NCBI GenBank assembly: GCA_002238825.1 | Contig: MPNC01000003.1 | Coordinates: 124,001-188,000, forward strand | Origin: SAR202 cluster bacterium bin87 | GTDB lineage: Bacteria > Chloroflexota > Dehalococcoidia > Lucifugimonadales > UBA3495 | DNA length: 64,000 bases | Reading direction: 5' to 3' | Part shown: positions 54,944 to 63,851 of the stretch, piece after piece | Layout of the letters: each line of letters opens with the position of its first letter | How positions within the stretch are numbered: position 1 is the stretch's first letter | Translations under genes and position numbers: made by a program | The notes under the pieces: model-generated | The model's database searches: none | Seen by the model: only the letters and a program-made list of their open reading frames with translations | Told to the model about the DNA's origin: nothing

Positions 54944-55834
54944 TCAGGCCACCCGGGCCTGGGCTTCGCGCACGCGGTCGCGGGCCACCGAGACCAACCG
55001 GTCGTCCACCCCGAGCGGCGGCGCCACCGACATGGGCACATCGGGATAGGTTTCCTGAAGCTGCTGCATGGTTCCCAGCACGTTGCGCCGCAGGATCATT
55101 CCGGGGAAGAAGACGTAGGGAACGCAGATGATGCTGCTCACGCCCCTTTCGCCCACCAGTGCGGCGGCGGCATGCTCCATGGTCGGATCACCGTAGTGGG
55201 ACTGGGCCACCTCGACGGCGTAGCCCTCGCCCAGATCGCGTTCGACCCAGCTGCCCAACTCTTTCAGCCAGAGGCAGTCGTCGTATCGAGTCTGCGTGCC
55301 GGCTTTGACCAGCAATATGCCCACCATCCCGTTGTCTGCCGGTTCGCGCACCTCCTGGGGCAGCGCGGCGATGCGCGCCCGCACCAACTCGGCGATGCGG
55401 ATGTCCGCGCCGAGGCCATCGGCCAGCCGCACTTCCACGCCGGGCGTTTGCGCGGTGATCTCCTCGAGAACCTCCTCCATTTCAAGGGTGGCATGCTTGC
55501 CGTTGCCCAGCAGATAGGGAGCGATCACGACGCGGTTCAGGCCCGCGTCGGCCAGGATGGAAACGGCCTCCGGAGGATGGGGCGGCAGGAACTCCAGGCA
55601 GGAGACGATGACCTGTTCGGCGTCTTCGCCCAGGGAATCGGTCAGGCGGCGGGCGGCTTCTCGCAGTCCCACCGGCGTATTCGGGCAGCCCAGGCACCAT
55701 GCCGGGAACCGGGCGCCGTCGGCCGCCCAGGCGCAGGAGCACTCGTCGCGACTGGCCCCGCGCTGGCTGCCGTGGCACAGGAGTACAACGCCCCAGCCAC
55801 CGGATCCGTTGTTGGTATGGTCGGCGTCGGGCAT
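54944..55834 (-). CDS. cbiX: Sirohydrochlorin cobaltochelatase, two-domain CbiX with inserted Cys motif
   Basis: 296 aa, consisting of two CbiX-type chelatase domains. The first has VVLLCHGSQRGASRDE (His21 as candidate metal ligand) and VVIAPYLLGNGKHATLEMEEV; the second reads GILLVKAGTQTRYDD, VAQSHYGDPTMEHAAAAL and VPYVFFPGMILRRNVLG. It inserts cobalt into sirohydrochlorin at the start of the anaerobic B12 route. Two oddities: between the first strand and helix is a CxC...CxxC stretch (Cys32, Cys34, Cys47, Cys50), and in the second domain the usual His of the H-G-S motif is replaced (VKAG). The gene follows cbiC by six bases. Confidence 0.85.
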   Translation of the reverse strand: MPDADHTNNGSGGWGVVLLCHGSQRGASRDECSCAWAADGARFPAWCLGCPNTPVGLREAARRLTDSLGEDAEQVIVSCLEFLPPHPPEAVSILADAGLNRVVIAPYLLGNGKHATLEMEEVLEEITAQTPGVEVRLADGLGADIRIAELVRARIAALPQEVREPADNGMVGILLVKAGTQTRYDDCLWLKELGSWVERDLGEGYAVEVAQSHYGDPTMEHAAAALVGERGVSSIICVPYVFFPGMILRRNVLGTMQQLQETYPDVPMSVAPPLGVDDRLVSVARDRVREAQARVA

Positions 55835-55840
55835 AGCGGC

Positions 55841-56488
55841 TCAGTCCTCCAGCAGGTCCAGCAGGGCATTCACGGTGGCAGCAGCGGCAGAGCTCCCCCC
55901 GCGTCGTCCCAGGATGGTGATGTGCGGCACGTTTCTTGCGGCCAGTTCGGCCTTGGATTCGGGGCAGGCCACGAATCCCACCGGCATCCCGATCACGGCA
56001 GCCGGAGACACCTGACCTTCATCGATCAGGTCCAGCAGGGCCAGCAGGGCCGTGGGCGCGTTGCCGATGGCCAGCACCGCGCCGTCCATCTGCGGGGCTA
56101 ACTCACGCACGGCGGCGACGCTGCGGGTGGTACCTTCGCGGCGGGCGCGCTCGGCGACCTCGGGCGCGTCGATGAGGCACGCGGTTTCGACCCCACGTCG
56201 GGTCAGCGCCGCTCGGGAGATGCCCACCTGCACCATGCGCACGTCGGTGACGACACGGCGGACGTCGCGGAGAGAAGCCAGCGCCGCGTTGACGGCGCCG
56301 TCGCTGAAGCGAACATCGGCGGCGATGTCGGGGTCGCCCTCGGCGCGGACGATGCGGTGCAGCACGTAGCGTTCGGCCTCGGGCAGGTTGGCTGCGTCGG
56401 CAATCCCGCTCAGGCTGTCAGCCACCATCACGAGGCTCAGCCGGTCGATCTCCTCGGGGAGCAGGGCGTATTTTTCAACAAGGGTCAT
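55841..56488 (-). CDS. cbiC: Cobalt-precorrin-8 methylmutase
   Basis: 215 aa from ATG 56488. CbiC moves the C11 methyl to C12, giving cobyrinate. Motifs: VLHRIVRAEGDPDIAADVRF (with the catalytic His-Arg), ALTRRGVETACLID, VLAIGNAPTALLALLDLI and VIGMPVGFVACPESKAELAAR, as in CbiC/CobH. First gene of the cbi operon, so the promoter must lie in 56489-56615; I see no B12-box (GCCACTG-type) motif there, i.e. no cobalamin riboswitch. An in-frame ATG at 56566 adds residues unrelated to the family. Confidence 0.93.
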   Translation of the reverse strand: MTLVEKYALLPEEIDRLSLVMVADSLSGIADAANLPEAERYVLHRIVRAEGDPDIAADVRFSDGAVNAALASLRDVRRVVTDVRMVQVGISRAALTRRGVETACLIDAPEVAERARREGTTRSVAAVRELAPQMDGAVLAIGNAPTALLALLDLIDEGQVSPAAVIGMPVGFVACPESKAELAARNVPHITILGRRGGSSAAAATVNALLDLLED

Positions 56489-56615
56489 TAGTTTAGAGAT
56501 CAAGTTGATACTTCGGCAAGATGTGCAGGTAATTGCCATGCTCCGCAGCATCGGTCTGAAAATCACGGATCACAGCGGTATAAAATCCGCGTAGCGTGGC
56601 CGACCTCGGAGTGGA

Positions 56616-56972
56616 TTACCGATAGGCCGCCACGCTTATCAGGCGGTGATTTACGGGGTCGACGCCCATGCCTAGTCCCTGCAGGGTTTCGCTGCCCAAA
56701 AGTTTGGGACATCCATTTTCGCCGAAAATAAAGATGCGGGACAGAACGTAGTCTTTGTACTGGATTTTGACTTCGCCCAGTTCAACCATGGCCCGAGTGC
56801 CGTCAGCGAGATCAGCGTAGCGCGGAGGCAGGTTTGGGGCCCACCCCAAATCAACGAGCATGTCACTGGGGAGTTGGCTATAAGAAGCGCCGGTATCTAC
56901 CCGCATCTCCAAGTCGTGGCGAGTAGAACCGTCAGCCGACCAAACCCCAAGTATCGCGCGTACCTCGCCCAT
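56616..56972 (-). CDS. Clan AA aspartic protease (retropepsin-like)
   Basis: 118 aa. One retropepsin-like half: MRVDTGASYSQLPSDMLVDLGW with the catalytic Asp in DTGAS, a hydrophobic flap region and ILGSETLQGLGMGVDP-type C-terminal strand (CPKLLGSETLQGLGM). Proteins of this size act as homodimers, each giving one Asp. Similar single-domain proteins (AF_0612-type) occur in archaea and Chloroflexota with unknown role. It begins nine bases after the leuS stop on the same strand, so it is likely co-transcribed with leuS. Confidence 0.8.
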   Translation of the reverse strand: MGEVRAILGVWSADGSTRHDLEMRVDTGASYSQLPSDMLVDLGWAPNLPPRYADLADGTRAMVELGEVKIQYKDYVLSRIFIFGENGCPKLLGSETLQGLGMGVDPVNHRLISVAAYR

Positions 56973-56981
56973 GTTGACCGC

Positions 56982-59459
56982 CTACCCCACCACCACGTTT
57001 ACCAGCCGGCCCGGCACGTACACCACGTTGCGCACGGTCTTGCCGTTGATGTGGGACTGGACCTTCGGGCTCTCCAGGGCGCGTTCGCGGGCGTCGTCAT
57101 CGCCGATGCTGGCCGGCACCGTGATGCGGTCACGGAGGCGGCCGTTGACCTGCACCACCAGGGTCAGCTCGTCCTCGGCGGCGAGTTCGTCGTCCCAACT
57201 GGGGAAGGGCTGCTGGTGGACGCTGTAGCCGTGGCCGGTCCGTTCCCACCACTCTTCCGCAACGTGGGGTGCGATGGGGGCGAGCATGAGCAGGAACTTC
57301 TCGATACAGTCGCGCCAGGTGGTGCTGTCTACGGAGCCGTCGTTCCACACCCGGCTCAGGTGGTTCACGAGCTCCATCAGCGAGGCGATGGTGGTGTTGA
57401 ACTTGAACTTGTCCAGGTCCTCGTAGCACTTGCGGATGGTCTGGTGCAGGATGCGTTGGGTTTCGCGCACCGTCGCCGCGTCGGTGGCGCTGTCGTCAAG
57501 CTGCGAAGGGTCGTGTTCCACCAGGCTCCAGGCACGATTGAGCCAGCGCACCACGCCGTTGATGCCTTCGTCGCTCCACGGGCCGCCCTGGTCCCAGGGT
57601 CCGATGAACATCAGGAAGCAGCGGACGGCGTCAGCGCCAACCTGTCCGACCACGTCGTCGGGGTTCACCACGTTGCCTCGGCTCTTGCTCATCTTCTCGT
57701 GGTCGCTGCCGAGGATGACACCCTGGTTGAACAGGCGCAGGAAGGGCTCGTTGATGTCGAGCATTCCCATGTCGCGCAGCGACTTGATGAAGAACCGGCT
57801 GTAGAGCAGGTGCATCACCGCGTGTTCAGCGCCGCCGGTGTACTGCCGCACCGGCATCCAGTCGGCGGTCACGCTGGGCTCGTACGGCCCGCCATCGTAC
57901 TGCGGAGTGCAGTACCGGAGCATGTACCACGACGAGTCCATGAAGGTGTCCATGGTGTCGGTTTCGCGCCGGCCCGGACCCCCGCATTTCGGGCACACCG
58001 TGTTCACGAAGGTCTCGTTGATGGCCAGCGGCGATTCGCCGGTGGGCCGGAACTCGGCGTCCTCGGGCAGAAGCACGGGCAGGTCCGCTTCGGGCACGGG
58101 CTGCACGCCACACTCTTCGCAATAAACCATTGGGATGGGCGTGCCCCAGTAGCGCTGACGGGAAATCAGCCAGTCGCGCAGGCGATAGGTGACCGCGCGG
58201 TGACCCCAGCCTCGCCGTTCCACGTCCCTGGCGATGGCCTCCATGCCTTCTTCGTTGGTCATGCCCTCGTAGGCGCCCGAGTTGGTCATGAACCCGTCGC
58301 CGATGAAAGCCTCGCCGAGTTCGCTGCCGTCCCAGGTTATGGGCGCGATCACGGTGCGAATGGGCAGCCGGTACTTGCGAGCGAAGTCATAGTCGCGGTG
58401 GTCGTGAGCGGGAACGCCCATCACCGCGCCGGTGCCGTAGGTGGTCAGCACGTAGTCGGCCACGTAAATCGGTACTTTTTCATTGTTCAGGCGGTTGCGC
58501 GCGTAGGCGCCGATGAACACGCCGGTCTTGTCGCGGTCGGCGGACAGCCGGTCAATTTCGGACGAAGCGCGAGCCTGGTCGACGTAAGCTTCGACCTCCG
58601 CCCGGCGGCTTTCCGAAGTGAGCTTGGACACCAGGGGGTGCTCCGGCGCCAGCACGAGGAAAGTTACGCCGAATATGGTGTCGATGCGCGTGGTGAAGGT
58701 GCGGATCTCTCGTTCCTCGATGTTGTAGTCAGAGATGTCGAACCCGATGTCCACGCCCTCGCTGCGTCCGATCCAGTTCCGCTGCATCGTGAGGATCTTG
58801 TCCGGCCATTCCTCCAGCGTGTCGAAGTCCAGCAGTTCGTCGGCGTAGTCGGTGATGCGGAAGAACCACTGCTCGAAATCGCGGCGGGTGATGGGTGTTT
58901 CGCACCGCTCGCATTCGCCGTTGAGCACCTGTTCGTTGGCGAGTACCGTCTGGCAGGATGGGCACCACACCACGGGCGCTTTCTCGCGGTAGGCGAGGCC
59001 GCGCTCGTACAGCTTGATGAAGAACCACTGGTTCCAGCGATAGTACTCGGGCAGGCAGCAGACCACTTCGCGATCCCAGTCGTAGATCGCGCCGATGGAA
59101 CGCAGCTGCCGGCGCATGTTCTCCACGTTGGACATGGTCCATTCGTAGGGATGGATACCCCGGGATATGGCGGCGTTTTCGGCCGGCAGACCGAAGGCGT
59201 CGAACCCGATGGGGTGCAGCACGTTGTAGCCCTGCATCCGGCGGAACCGGGCGTGAGCGTCCGACGGCGCCATGGCGTACCAGTGGCCGATGTGCAGATC
59301 ACCCGACGGGTACGGGTACATGGTCATTTCGAACCATTTGGGGCGGGGATCGTCGTCCTCGACATGGTAGATCCCGTCCCGTTCCCACCGCTCCTGCCAC
59401 TTGCGGTCAATCTCAACCGCGTCGAAGCGGAGCTCAACTTGACGCTGGGCTGTGGTCAT
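56982..59459 (-). CDS. leuS: Leucyl-tRNA synthetase
   Basis: 825 aa, complete, bacterial type. It charges tRNA-Leu with leucine. The class I signature is PYPSGDLHIGHWYAMAPSDA (HIGH) near residue 50, the zinc-site cysteines are CPSCQTVLANEQVLNGECERCETP, the editing (CP1) domain includes TTRIDTIFGVTFLVLAP and AVPAHDHRD-type motif (GVPAHDHRDYDFA), and KMSKSRGN lies near residue 585 with an anticodon-binding C-terminus. A long open frame on the opposite strand is only a high-GC shadow. Single gene plus the protease downstream; upstream is a repeat-rich gap. Confidence 0.97.
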   Translation of the reverse strand: MTTAQRQVELRFDAVEIDRKWQERWERDGIYHVEDDDPRPKWFEMTMYPYPSGDLHIGHWYAMAPSDAHARFRRMQGYNVLHPIGFDAFGLPAENAAISRGIHPYEWTMSNVENMRRQLRSIGAIYDWDREVVCCLPEYYRWNQWFFIKLYERGLAYREKAPVVWCPSCQTVLANEQVLNGECERCETPITRRDFEQWFFRITDYADELLDFDTLEEWPDKILTMQRNWIGRSEGVDIGFDISDYNIEEREIRTFTTRIDTIFGVTFLVLAPEHPLVSKLTSESRRAEVEAYVDQARASSEIDRLSADRDKTGVFIGAYARNRLNNEKVPIYVADYVLTTYGTGAVMGVPAHDHRDYDFARKYRLPIRTVIAPITWDGSELGEAFIGDGFMTNSGAYEGMTNEEGMEAIARDVERRGWGHRAVTYRLRDWLISRQRYWGTPIPMVYCEECGVQPVPEADLPVLLPEDAEFRPTGESPLAINETFVNTVCPKCGGPGRRETDTMDTFMDSSWYMLRYCTPQYDGGPYEPSVTADWMPVRQYTGGAEHAVMHLLYSRFFIKSLRDMGMLDINEPFLRLFNQGVILGSDHEKMSKSRGNVVNPDDVVGQVGADAVRCFLMFIGPWDQGGPWSDEGINGVVRWLNRAWSLVEHDPSQLDDSATDAATVRETQRILHQTIRKCYEDLDKFKFNTTIASLMELVNHLSRVWNDGSVDSTTWRDCIEKFLLMLAPIAPHVAEEWWERTGHGYSVHQQPFPSWDDELAAEDELTLVVQVNGRLRDRITVPASIGDDDARERALESPKVQSHINGKTVRNVVYVPGRLVNVVVG

Positions 59460-59721
59460 AAAAAGTCAACCCTCAATATCGGTGGGCGCGGGCGGCAGCG
59501 GCGATGGCGCCCAGCAAACTTACGTCTGGCGGCCCTCAATATAGCACACGGCATAATCGAGGAATTGCGGCGGGTCACAGTATAACACCCGGCCGCCGGG
59601 AACGGCTGTCCGGACCCGGTAGGGCGGCTCAATAGCAGCTATATTGATGCGGGGCAACCCGCCGAACGGTACTGAACGAACCGGCTGAAACCAACCCCAC
59701 GCGTACCCAGTTTGGGTAGTT

Positions 59722-59829
59722 TGTCAGGATGAGGAATATCAGGGTTCACGGATCGGTCGGTTTGAGACTATTGGGGCAGAGAGCCCCCAATCCTGACAAT
59801 CCATAAATCCGGCAAATCCTGAATCTGAC
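59722..59829. repeat. Family B palindromic repeat, copy 2
   Basis: A degenerate copy: the left arm GTCAGGATGAGGAATATCAGG is poor, while the right arm CCCCCAATCCTGACAATCCA with AATCCTGAATCTGACG matches well. It is immediately followed by family A copy 6, in the 553-bp gap 59460-60012 between leuS and the cupin gene, which otherwise has no gene. Confidence 0.75.
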
Positions 59830-59854
59830 GTTTCCCTACGGCCAAACTGGAACC

Positions 59855-59946
59855 GTCATTGCGAGTGGAGCGCGGCAATCCCGTCGGTGCAAGAGACGCT
59901 ACTGCGGGAACGAGATCGCCACGTCGCTTCGCTTCTCGGGATGACA
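59855..59946. repeat. Family A palindromic repeat, copy 6
   Basis: Left arm GTCATTGCGAGTGGAGCGCG with GGCAATC, right arm AACGAGATCGCCACGTCGCT followed by TCGCTTCTCGGGATGAC. Adjacent to family B copy 2, the same A-next-to-B arrangement seen at 35751-36010. Confidence 0.85.
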
Positions 59947-60012
59947 AAGGGGTAAGCGTGGGCGCGCAGGCGCGGCTGCAGACATCCCGCGGATACGCCG
60001 GGCCTGCTTCCG

Positions 60013-60351
60013 TCAGTCGTCCAGGTGAATGGTAGCCGTTACGCGGGGAACGTCGCCGACCACCCGCGTGGTGTGGCCGTGACCGGTGAGGTCCTCGGCA
60101 AGGTTCACGTCGCCGGGCCCCAGACGGTGAACGGTACCGTCCGCCAGACCGATTTCCGCTTCTCCGGAAAGGGTGATGATGTACTGGCGACGCGGCGCCA
60201 CGTGCCAGTCGCTGAAGTACCCCGGAGGGGAGGCGCGGAATATGATCCCCCTGGCGTTGTGGAGCTGGCTCCAATCCGGATGGGACGGCGGGTCTATCGC
60301 TTCAATGTGGGAGTGGCCGTCGTCGCCAGTGTACAGTCGTATGGAACCCAT
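60013..60351 (-). CDS. Cupin domain protein
   Basis: 112 aa, a single small beta-barrel. Cupin motif 1 is FSDWHVAPRRQYIITLSGEA, with one histidine and with Arg-Gln where the usual H-x-H...E metal set would be, and motif 2 is RLGPGDVNLAEDLTGHGHTT with two His. The metal site is therefore reduced. LSGEAEIGLADG is the conserved Gly turn between the motifs. Functions in this group include sugar isomerases, dioxygenases and small-molecule sensors; nothing adjacent helps. Single gene flanked by repeat-bearing gaps. Confidence 0.78.
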   Translation of the reverse strand: MGSIRLYTGDDGHSHIEAIDPPSHPDWSQLHNARGIIFRASPPGYFSDWHVAPRRQYIITLSGEAEIGLADGTVHRLGPGDVNLAEDLTGHGHTTRVVGDVPRVTATIHLDD

Positions 60352-60493
60352 GATCCCTCCTCTGATGACGTGGTTTCACGCAGGATATTAACACAAACCC
60401 GGGAGCGCGGCTCGAACCGCACCGACGTTCGCCGATCCGCGCCGGCCGCCCGAACCCATGACTTTCCGCTCATGCGTAGCCGTTTTCATAATC

Positions 60494-60603
60494 GTCAGAA
60501 TCAGGACTTTCAAGATTTGGGGATTATCAGGATTGAGACCGTTCCGCGATGGAGATCTCCCAATCCTGCCAAATCATAAAATCCCGTAAATCCTGCTTCT
60601 GAC
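60494..60603. repeat. Family B palindromic repeat, copy 3
   Basis: GTCAGAATCAGGACTTTCAA with GGGGATTATCAGGATTGAGA, against TCTCCCAATCCTGCCAAATC with AAATCCCGTAAATCCTGCTTCTGAC. Very similar to copy 1 at 35751. It lies in the 439-bp gap 60352-60790 upstream of ktrB, which otherwise shows no gene. Confidence 0.85.
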
Positions 60604-60790
60604 GTTCCCACGCCGCAAACCGAGTACGCGCGAGGAACCGTTCGCGCGAGGAACTTCGCTGCGGAGCAACTTCACTGCGATTGACATATCCCCGCGCCTC
60701 GTCATAATTACGATGCCTGCGTCTGGCACGCGAATCAACCCACCGCCCGGCATCCCAATTTGAGCCTCAACCAGCGTCCGGTGCTTCCCA

Positions 60791-62314
60791 GTGAACGACC
60801 CGTCTCGCGGTAACGCCGGCTCGACCGAGCCGGAAGCAGGAGCCACTCTCGCCGCGCCCGGCGATAATGGTTCGTCGTGGCGAGTGCGGCGCGTCGACCC
60901 GGTTCGCATTCCCGTACGTCGCCACCGCATCCCGCCGCGTCGATGGTCGTCCACGCCGCTGCTGCTGCTGCTCACCTTCCTGTTGCTGAACGTTGTCGGC
61001 GGGGCCATGCTGTCCCTGCCCATATCTACCGCCGACGGGAGCGCGCCCAGCCTGCGGGTGGCGTTCTTCACCGCAATTTCAGCCTCCACCGTCACCGGCC
61101 TGACAGTGGTGGATACCCCGGAGTTCTGGTCCCAATTCGGCAAGGCCGTCATCTTCGTGCTGATGCTGGTGGGAGGGCTGGAGTTCATCACTGCGGCCAC
61201 CGTTTTGATCGCTTTCATCGGCAGGCGGGCAACCGCGCTCGAAGAGGACGTGTACCAGGACACCGTGGGCGACGTCTCCGCGCGGAACCTGACCCGGGTG
61301 GCGCGCAACATCGTGGTTGCGTTCTTCATCGGTTACCTGGCGGGAGCCGCTTTGATTTTCCTGCGGATGCGGTCGGTGGCAGACTTCACGACCCTGGAAG
61401 CGGTCTGGCAGTCGCTGTTTCTCTCCGTGTCGGCGCTCAACAACGCCGGGTTTTCGATCCTGCCCAACTCGCCGGGCGGCGGCAATGCGGAGACTTTGGG
61501 GGCGAACCCGTACCTGATGTGGGTCATCACGCCGCTGATCATCGCCGGCGCCCTGGGGTGGCCCTTCATCATGGACATGCGCCGGAACTGGAGCCCGAGC
61601 CTGTCGCGGCGGCGCTGGCCCGGCCTGTTCGTGTTCAATTTCCAACGATTCAGCCTGGACACCAAGCTGGTGTTGATCCTGACCACGTTCCTCTACGGGT
61701 TCAGCGCGCTGGCGTTTCTGTTCGCCGAATGGAACGGCGTGCTGTGGGACCATTCCGAGCACGGCGTCGTAGGGTCGGCGATTTTCCACGGGGTGAGCGG
61801 GCGCACGGCCGGGTTCGCGGCGCTGGACTGGAGCGCGACCCGCGACTTCACGCAGTTGGTGTTCGCCGGCCTGATGTTCATCGGCGGGTCCACCGCGTCG
61901 GTGGCCGGGGGGATCAAGGTGAACACCGTGGCGGTGCTCCTGGCGTCGGCCCGGTCGTCGGCCCTGCGCAACCCCACCACTGAAATATTCCGCCGGGAGA
62001 TCGCTCCGGTGCTGGTGTCCCGCGCGTTGCTGGTGGCGCTGTTGGGCGTGACCTTCCTCGCTGTCGTATTGCCCATTCTGACCTACACCGACCCCCACCT
62101 GCCGTTTTTGCCGTTGATGTTCGAGACGGTATCGGCCTTCGGCACCAACGGAATGTCCACCGGAGTGTCCGGCCAACTCAGCCTGGCCGGTTCGATCATA
62201 TTCATGATCACGATGCTGGTGGGTCGGGTCGGCCCGCTGACCCTCGTGATGCTGCTGGCTCCCCGGGAGGACGCCACCTACCGCTACCCCGAAGAACCCG
62301 TTAGAATTGGTTGA
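60791..62314 (+). CDS. ktrB: Potassium uptake channel subunit, TrkH/KtrB type
   Basis: 507 aa. The start is a GTG (60791) with no clear ribosome-binding site, so the true start may be a few residues further on; the first ~55 residues are hydrophilic and not family-like. Membrane part: pore-region signatures AISASTVTGLTVV (first selectivity loop), SVSALNNAGFSI (second), GVSGRTAGFAALD (third) and ETVSAFGTNGMSTG (fourth) give four M1-P-M2 repeats with the conserved Gly. It conducts K+ (usually with Na+) and is gated by the RCK protein encoded next. Confidence 0.92.
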   Translation: MNDPSRGNAGSTEPEAGATLAAPGDNGSSWRVRRVDPVRIPVRRHRIPPRRWSSTPLLLLLTFLLLNVVGGAMLSLPISTADGSAPSLRVAFFTAISASTVTGLTVVDTPEFWSQFGKAVIFVLMLVGGLEFITAATVLIAFIGRRATALEEDVYQDTVGDVSARNLTRVARNIVVAFFIGYLAGAALIFLRMRSVADFTTLEAVWQSLFLSVSALNNAGFSILPNSPGGGNAETLGANPYLMWVITPLIIAGALGWPFIMDMRRNWSPSLSRRRWPGLFVFNFQRFSLDTKLVLILTTFLYGFSALAFLFAEWNGVLWDHSEHGVVGSAIFHGVSGRTAGFAALDWSATRDFTQLVFAGLMFIGGSTASVAGGIKVNTVAVLLASARSSALRNPTTEIFRREIAPVLVSRALLVALLGVTFLAVVLPILTYTDPHLPFLPLMFETVSAFGTNGMSTGVSGQLSLAGSIIFMITMLVGRVGPLTLVMLLAPREDATYRYPEEPVRIG

Positions 62315-62319
62315 TAATC

Positions 62320-62979
62320 ATGGCGAAGCAAGTATGTGTGATCGGTTTGGGCCGGTTCGGAGCAAAGCTGGCCAGCACGCTGTTCCAGCGGGACCACGAG
62401 GTGCTGGCTATCGATCAGGATGAGCAGCGCGTGCAGGGAATGCTGGGGCGCGTCACCTACGCGGTGGAGGCCAACGCAACCAACGAGACGGCGCTGCGCG
62501 ACCTCGGCGTCAGCGATATGGACGTGGCCGTCGTGGCCCTGGGCAGCCAGATCCAGTCCAGCATCATCGTCACCATGATGCTCAAGTCCATGGGGCTGCC
62601 CTACGTAATCGCCCGGGCAACCGACACGCAGCACGCGGAGATCCTGCACCGCGTGGGCGCGGACAAGGTGATCTTTCCCGAGGAAGAGGCCGCCGAGCGA
62701 GCCGCGAGCCTGGACCTGAGCCCCAATTACGTCGAGTTCATGCACATCACCGACGACACCGGCGTGCACAAATTGCGGCCGCCGGAAAAGATGCGGGGCA
62801 TGTCACTGCGGGACGCCGGCCTCGTCTCCGAATCAATCCGCCATCACGTTTCGGTGATGGTAATCAGGCGCGGGAATGAATACATCATCAACCCGGCCGA
62901 AGATGAAATGATCGACGATGGCGACATCCTCGTAGTGGTTGGGAATCACGAGGATGTCGAAAGGGCGTTTGCCCGGTGA
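62320..62979 (+). CDS. ktrA: Potassium uptake regulatory subunit, TrkA/KtrA type (RCK)
   Basis: 219 aa from ATG 62320; a TTG at 62311 overlapping the ktrB stop is less likely. The N-terminal RCK_N domain has the Rossmann motif VCVIGLGRFGAKLA and the acidic AIDQDEQRV, with NATNETALRDLGVSDMD and VIARATDTQHAEILHRVGADKVIFPEEEA. The C-terminal RCK_C domain is EKMRGMSLRDAGL through ILVVVGNHEDVERAF. KtrA-type proteins form an octameric ring that opens KtrB on ATP or c-di-AMP binding. The pair is a single operon. Confidence 0.93.
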   Translation: MAKQVCVIGLGRFGAKLASTLFQRDHEVLAIDQDEQRVQGMLGRVTYAVEANATNETALRDLGVSDMDVAVVALGSQIQSSIIVTMMLKSMGLPYVIARATDTQHAEILHRVGADKVIFPEEEAAERAASLDLSPNYVEFMHITDDTGVHKLRPPEKMRGMSLRDAGLVSESIRHHVSVMVIRRGNEYIINPAEDEMIDDGDILVVVGNHEDVERAFAR

Positions 62980-63012
62980 CCGCGGGCACGCCCCGTATGA
63001 CGGCGTAATCCT

Positions 63013-63849
63013 ATGAGCAACAGCATCGGATATCTGGGACCGGCCGGAACCTACACGGAGCAGGCTGCGCTGCTCTACTCGCCCCAGGGCGTCCTGACGG
63101 CCTATCCTTCAATCGCCGCAGTGGGCGCTGCCGTCTCCAACAGCGAGGTGGACGTCGGGGTGGTGCCCATTGAGAACAGTCTCGAGGGATCGGTCACCTT
63201 CACGCTGGACCTGCTCATCGCCCAGTCCGGCCTGTCCATTCAGAACGAGGTGGTGATCCCCATCGACCACTACCTGGTCGCAGCGCCCGGCGTGGCCGTC
63301 GAGTCCGTAGAGGTGATTTACTCCCATCCGCAGGCTCTGGCCCAGTGCCGGGAATACCTGGAAGCGCGCTTTCCCGCGGTTCCTCGCGAAGCATCGCTGA
63401 GCACGTCCGCTGCCGTCGCCGACATGCAGGGCAGCCGGGTTCCGGCCGCAGCGATCTGCCCGCAGCGGGCCGCCGAAATCTACGACGTGCAAATCCTGGA
63501 CCGGGGGATACAGGACAACACGGCGAACCAGACCCGATTCGTCGTCCTGGCCCACGCCGACCATGCGCCCACCGGCCATGATCGCACGTCCATCTGCTTC
63601 TCGTTCACTGTCGACCGTCCCGGGAACCTGTACAGCACCATCGGCGAGTTCGCCAGCCGGGACATCAACCTGGTCAAGATCGAAAGCCGCCCGACCAAGC
63701 AGGAACTGGGCAGGTACATCTTCCTGATCGACTGCGAAGGCCACCGGCACCAGCCGGAGGTCGCCGCCGCGCTGGACGGGTTGCGCCGGCGTACGGACAT
63801 GCTGAAGATACTGGGGTCATATCCCTTCTGGGAACCCGGCGTCGAGTAA
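63013..63849 (+). CDS. pheA: Prephenate dehydratase
   Basis: 278 aa, monofunctional. It converts prephenate to phenylpyruvate in phenylalanine synthesis. PDT domain: IGYLGPAGTYTEQAALLY, VGVVPIENSLEGSVTFTLDLL, VIYSHPQALAQCREYLE and the catalytic NQTRFVVL. A C-terminal ACT domain (SICFSFTVDRPGNLYSTIGE, ASRDINLVKIESRPTKQELG) binds Phe as feedback inhibitor; the ESRP motif is intact. No chorismate mutase domain is attached. 33 bp after ktrA on the same strand. Confidence 0.94.
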   Translation: MSNSIGYLGPAGTYTEQAALLYSPQGVLTAYPSIAAVGAAVSNSEVDVGVVPIENSLEGSVTFTLDLLIAQSGLSIQNEVVIPIDHYLVAAPGVAVESVEVIYSHPQALAQCREYLEARFPAVPREASLSTSAAVADMQGSRVPAAAICPQRAAEIYDVQILDRGIQDNTANQTRFVVLAHADHAPTGHDRTSICFSFTVDRPGNLYSTIGEFASRDINLVKIESRPTKQELGRYIFLIDCEGHRHQPEVAAALDGLRRRTDMLKILGSYPFWEPGVE

Positions 63850-63851
63850 CG

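Noticed and set aside
56489-56615. Cobalamin riboswitch upstream of cbiC
   Set aside because: No B12-box-like sequence or suitable stem set was found, and the region is only about 130 bp.
56874-59585. 903-codon open frame on the plus strand, antisense to leuS
   Set aside because: Its protein is a low-quality G/V/H-rich translation with no domain, while the opposite strand encodes a complete leuS. It arises from codon bias in a high-GC genome.
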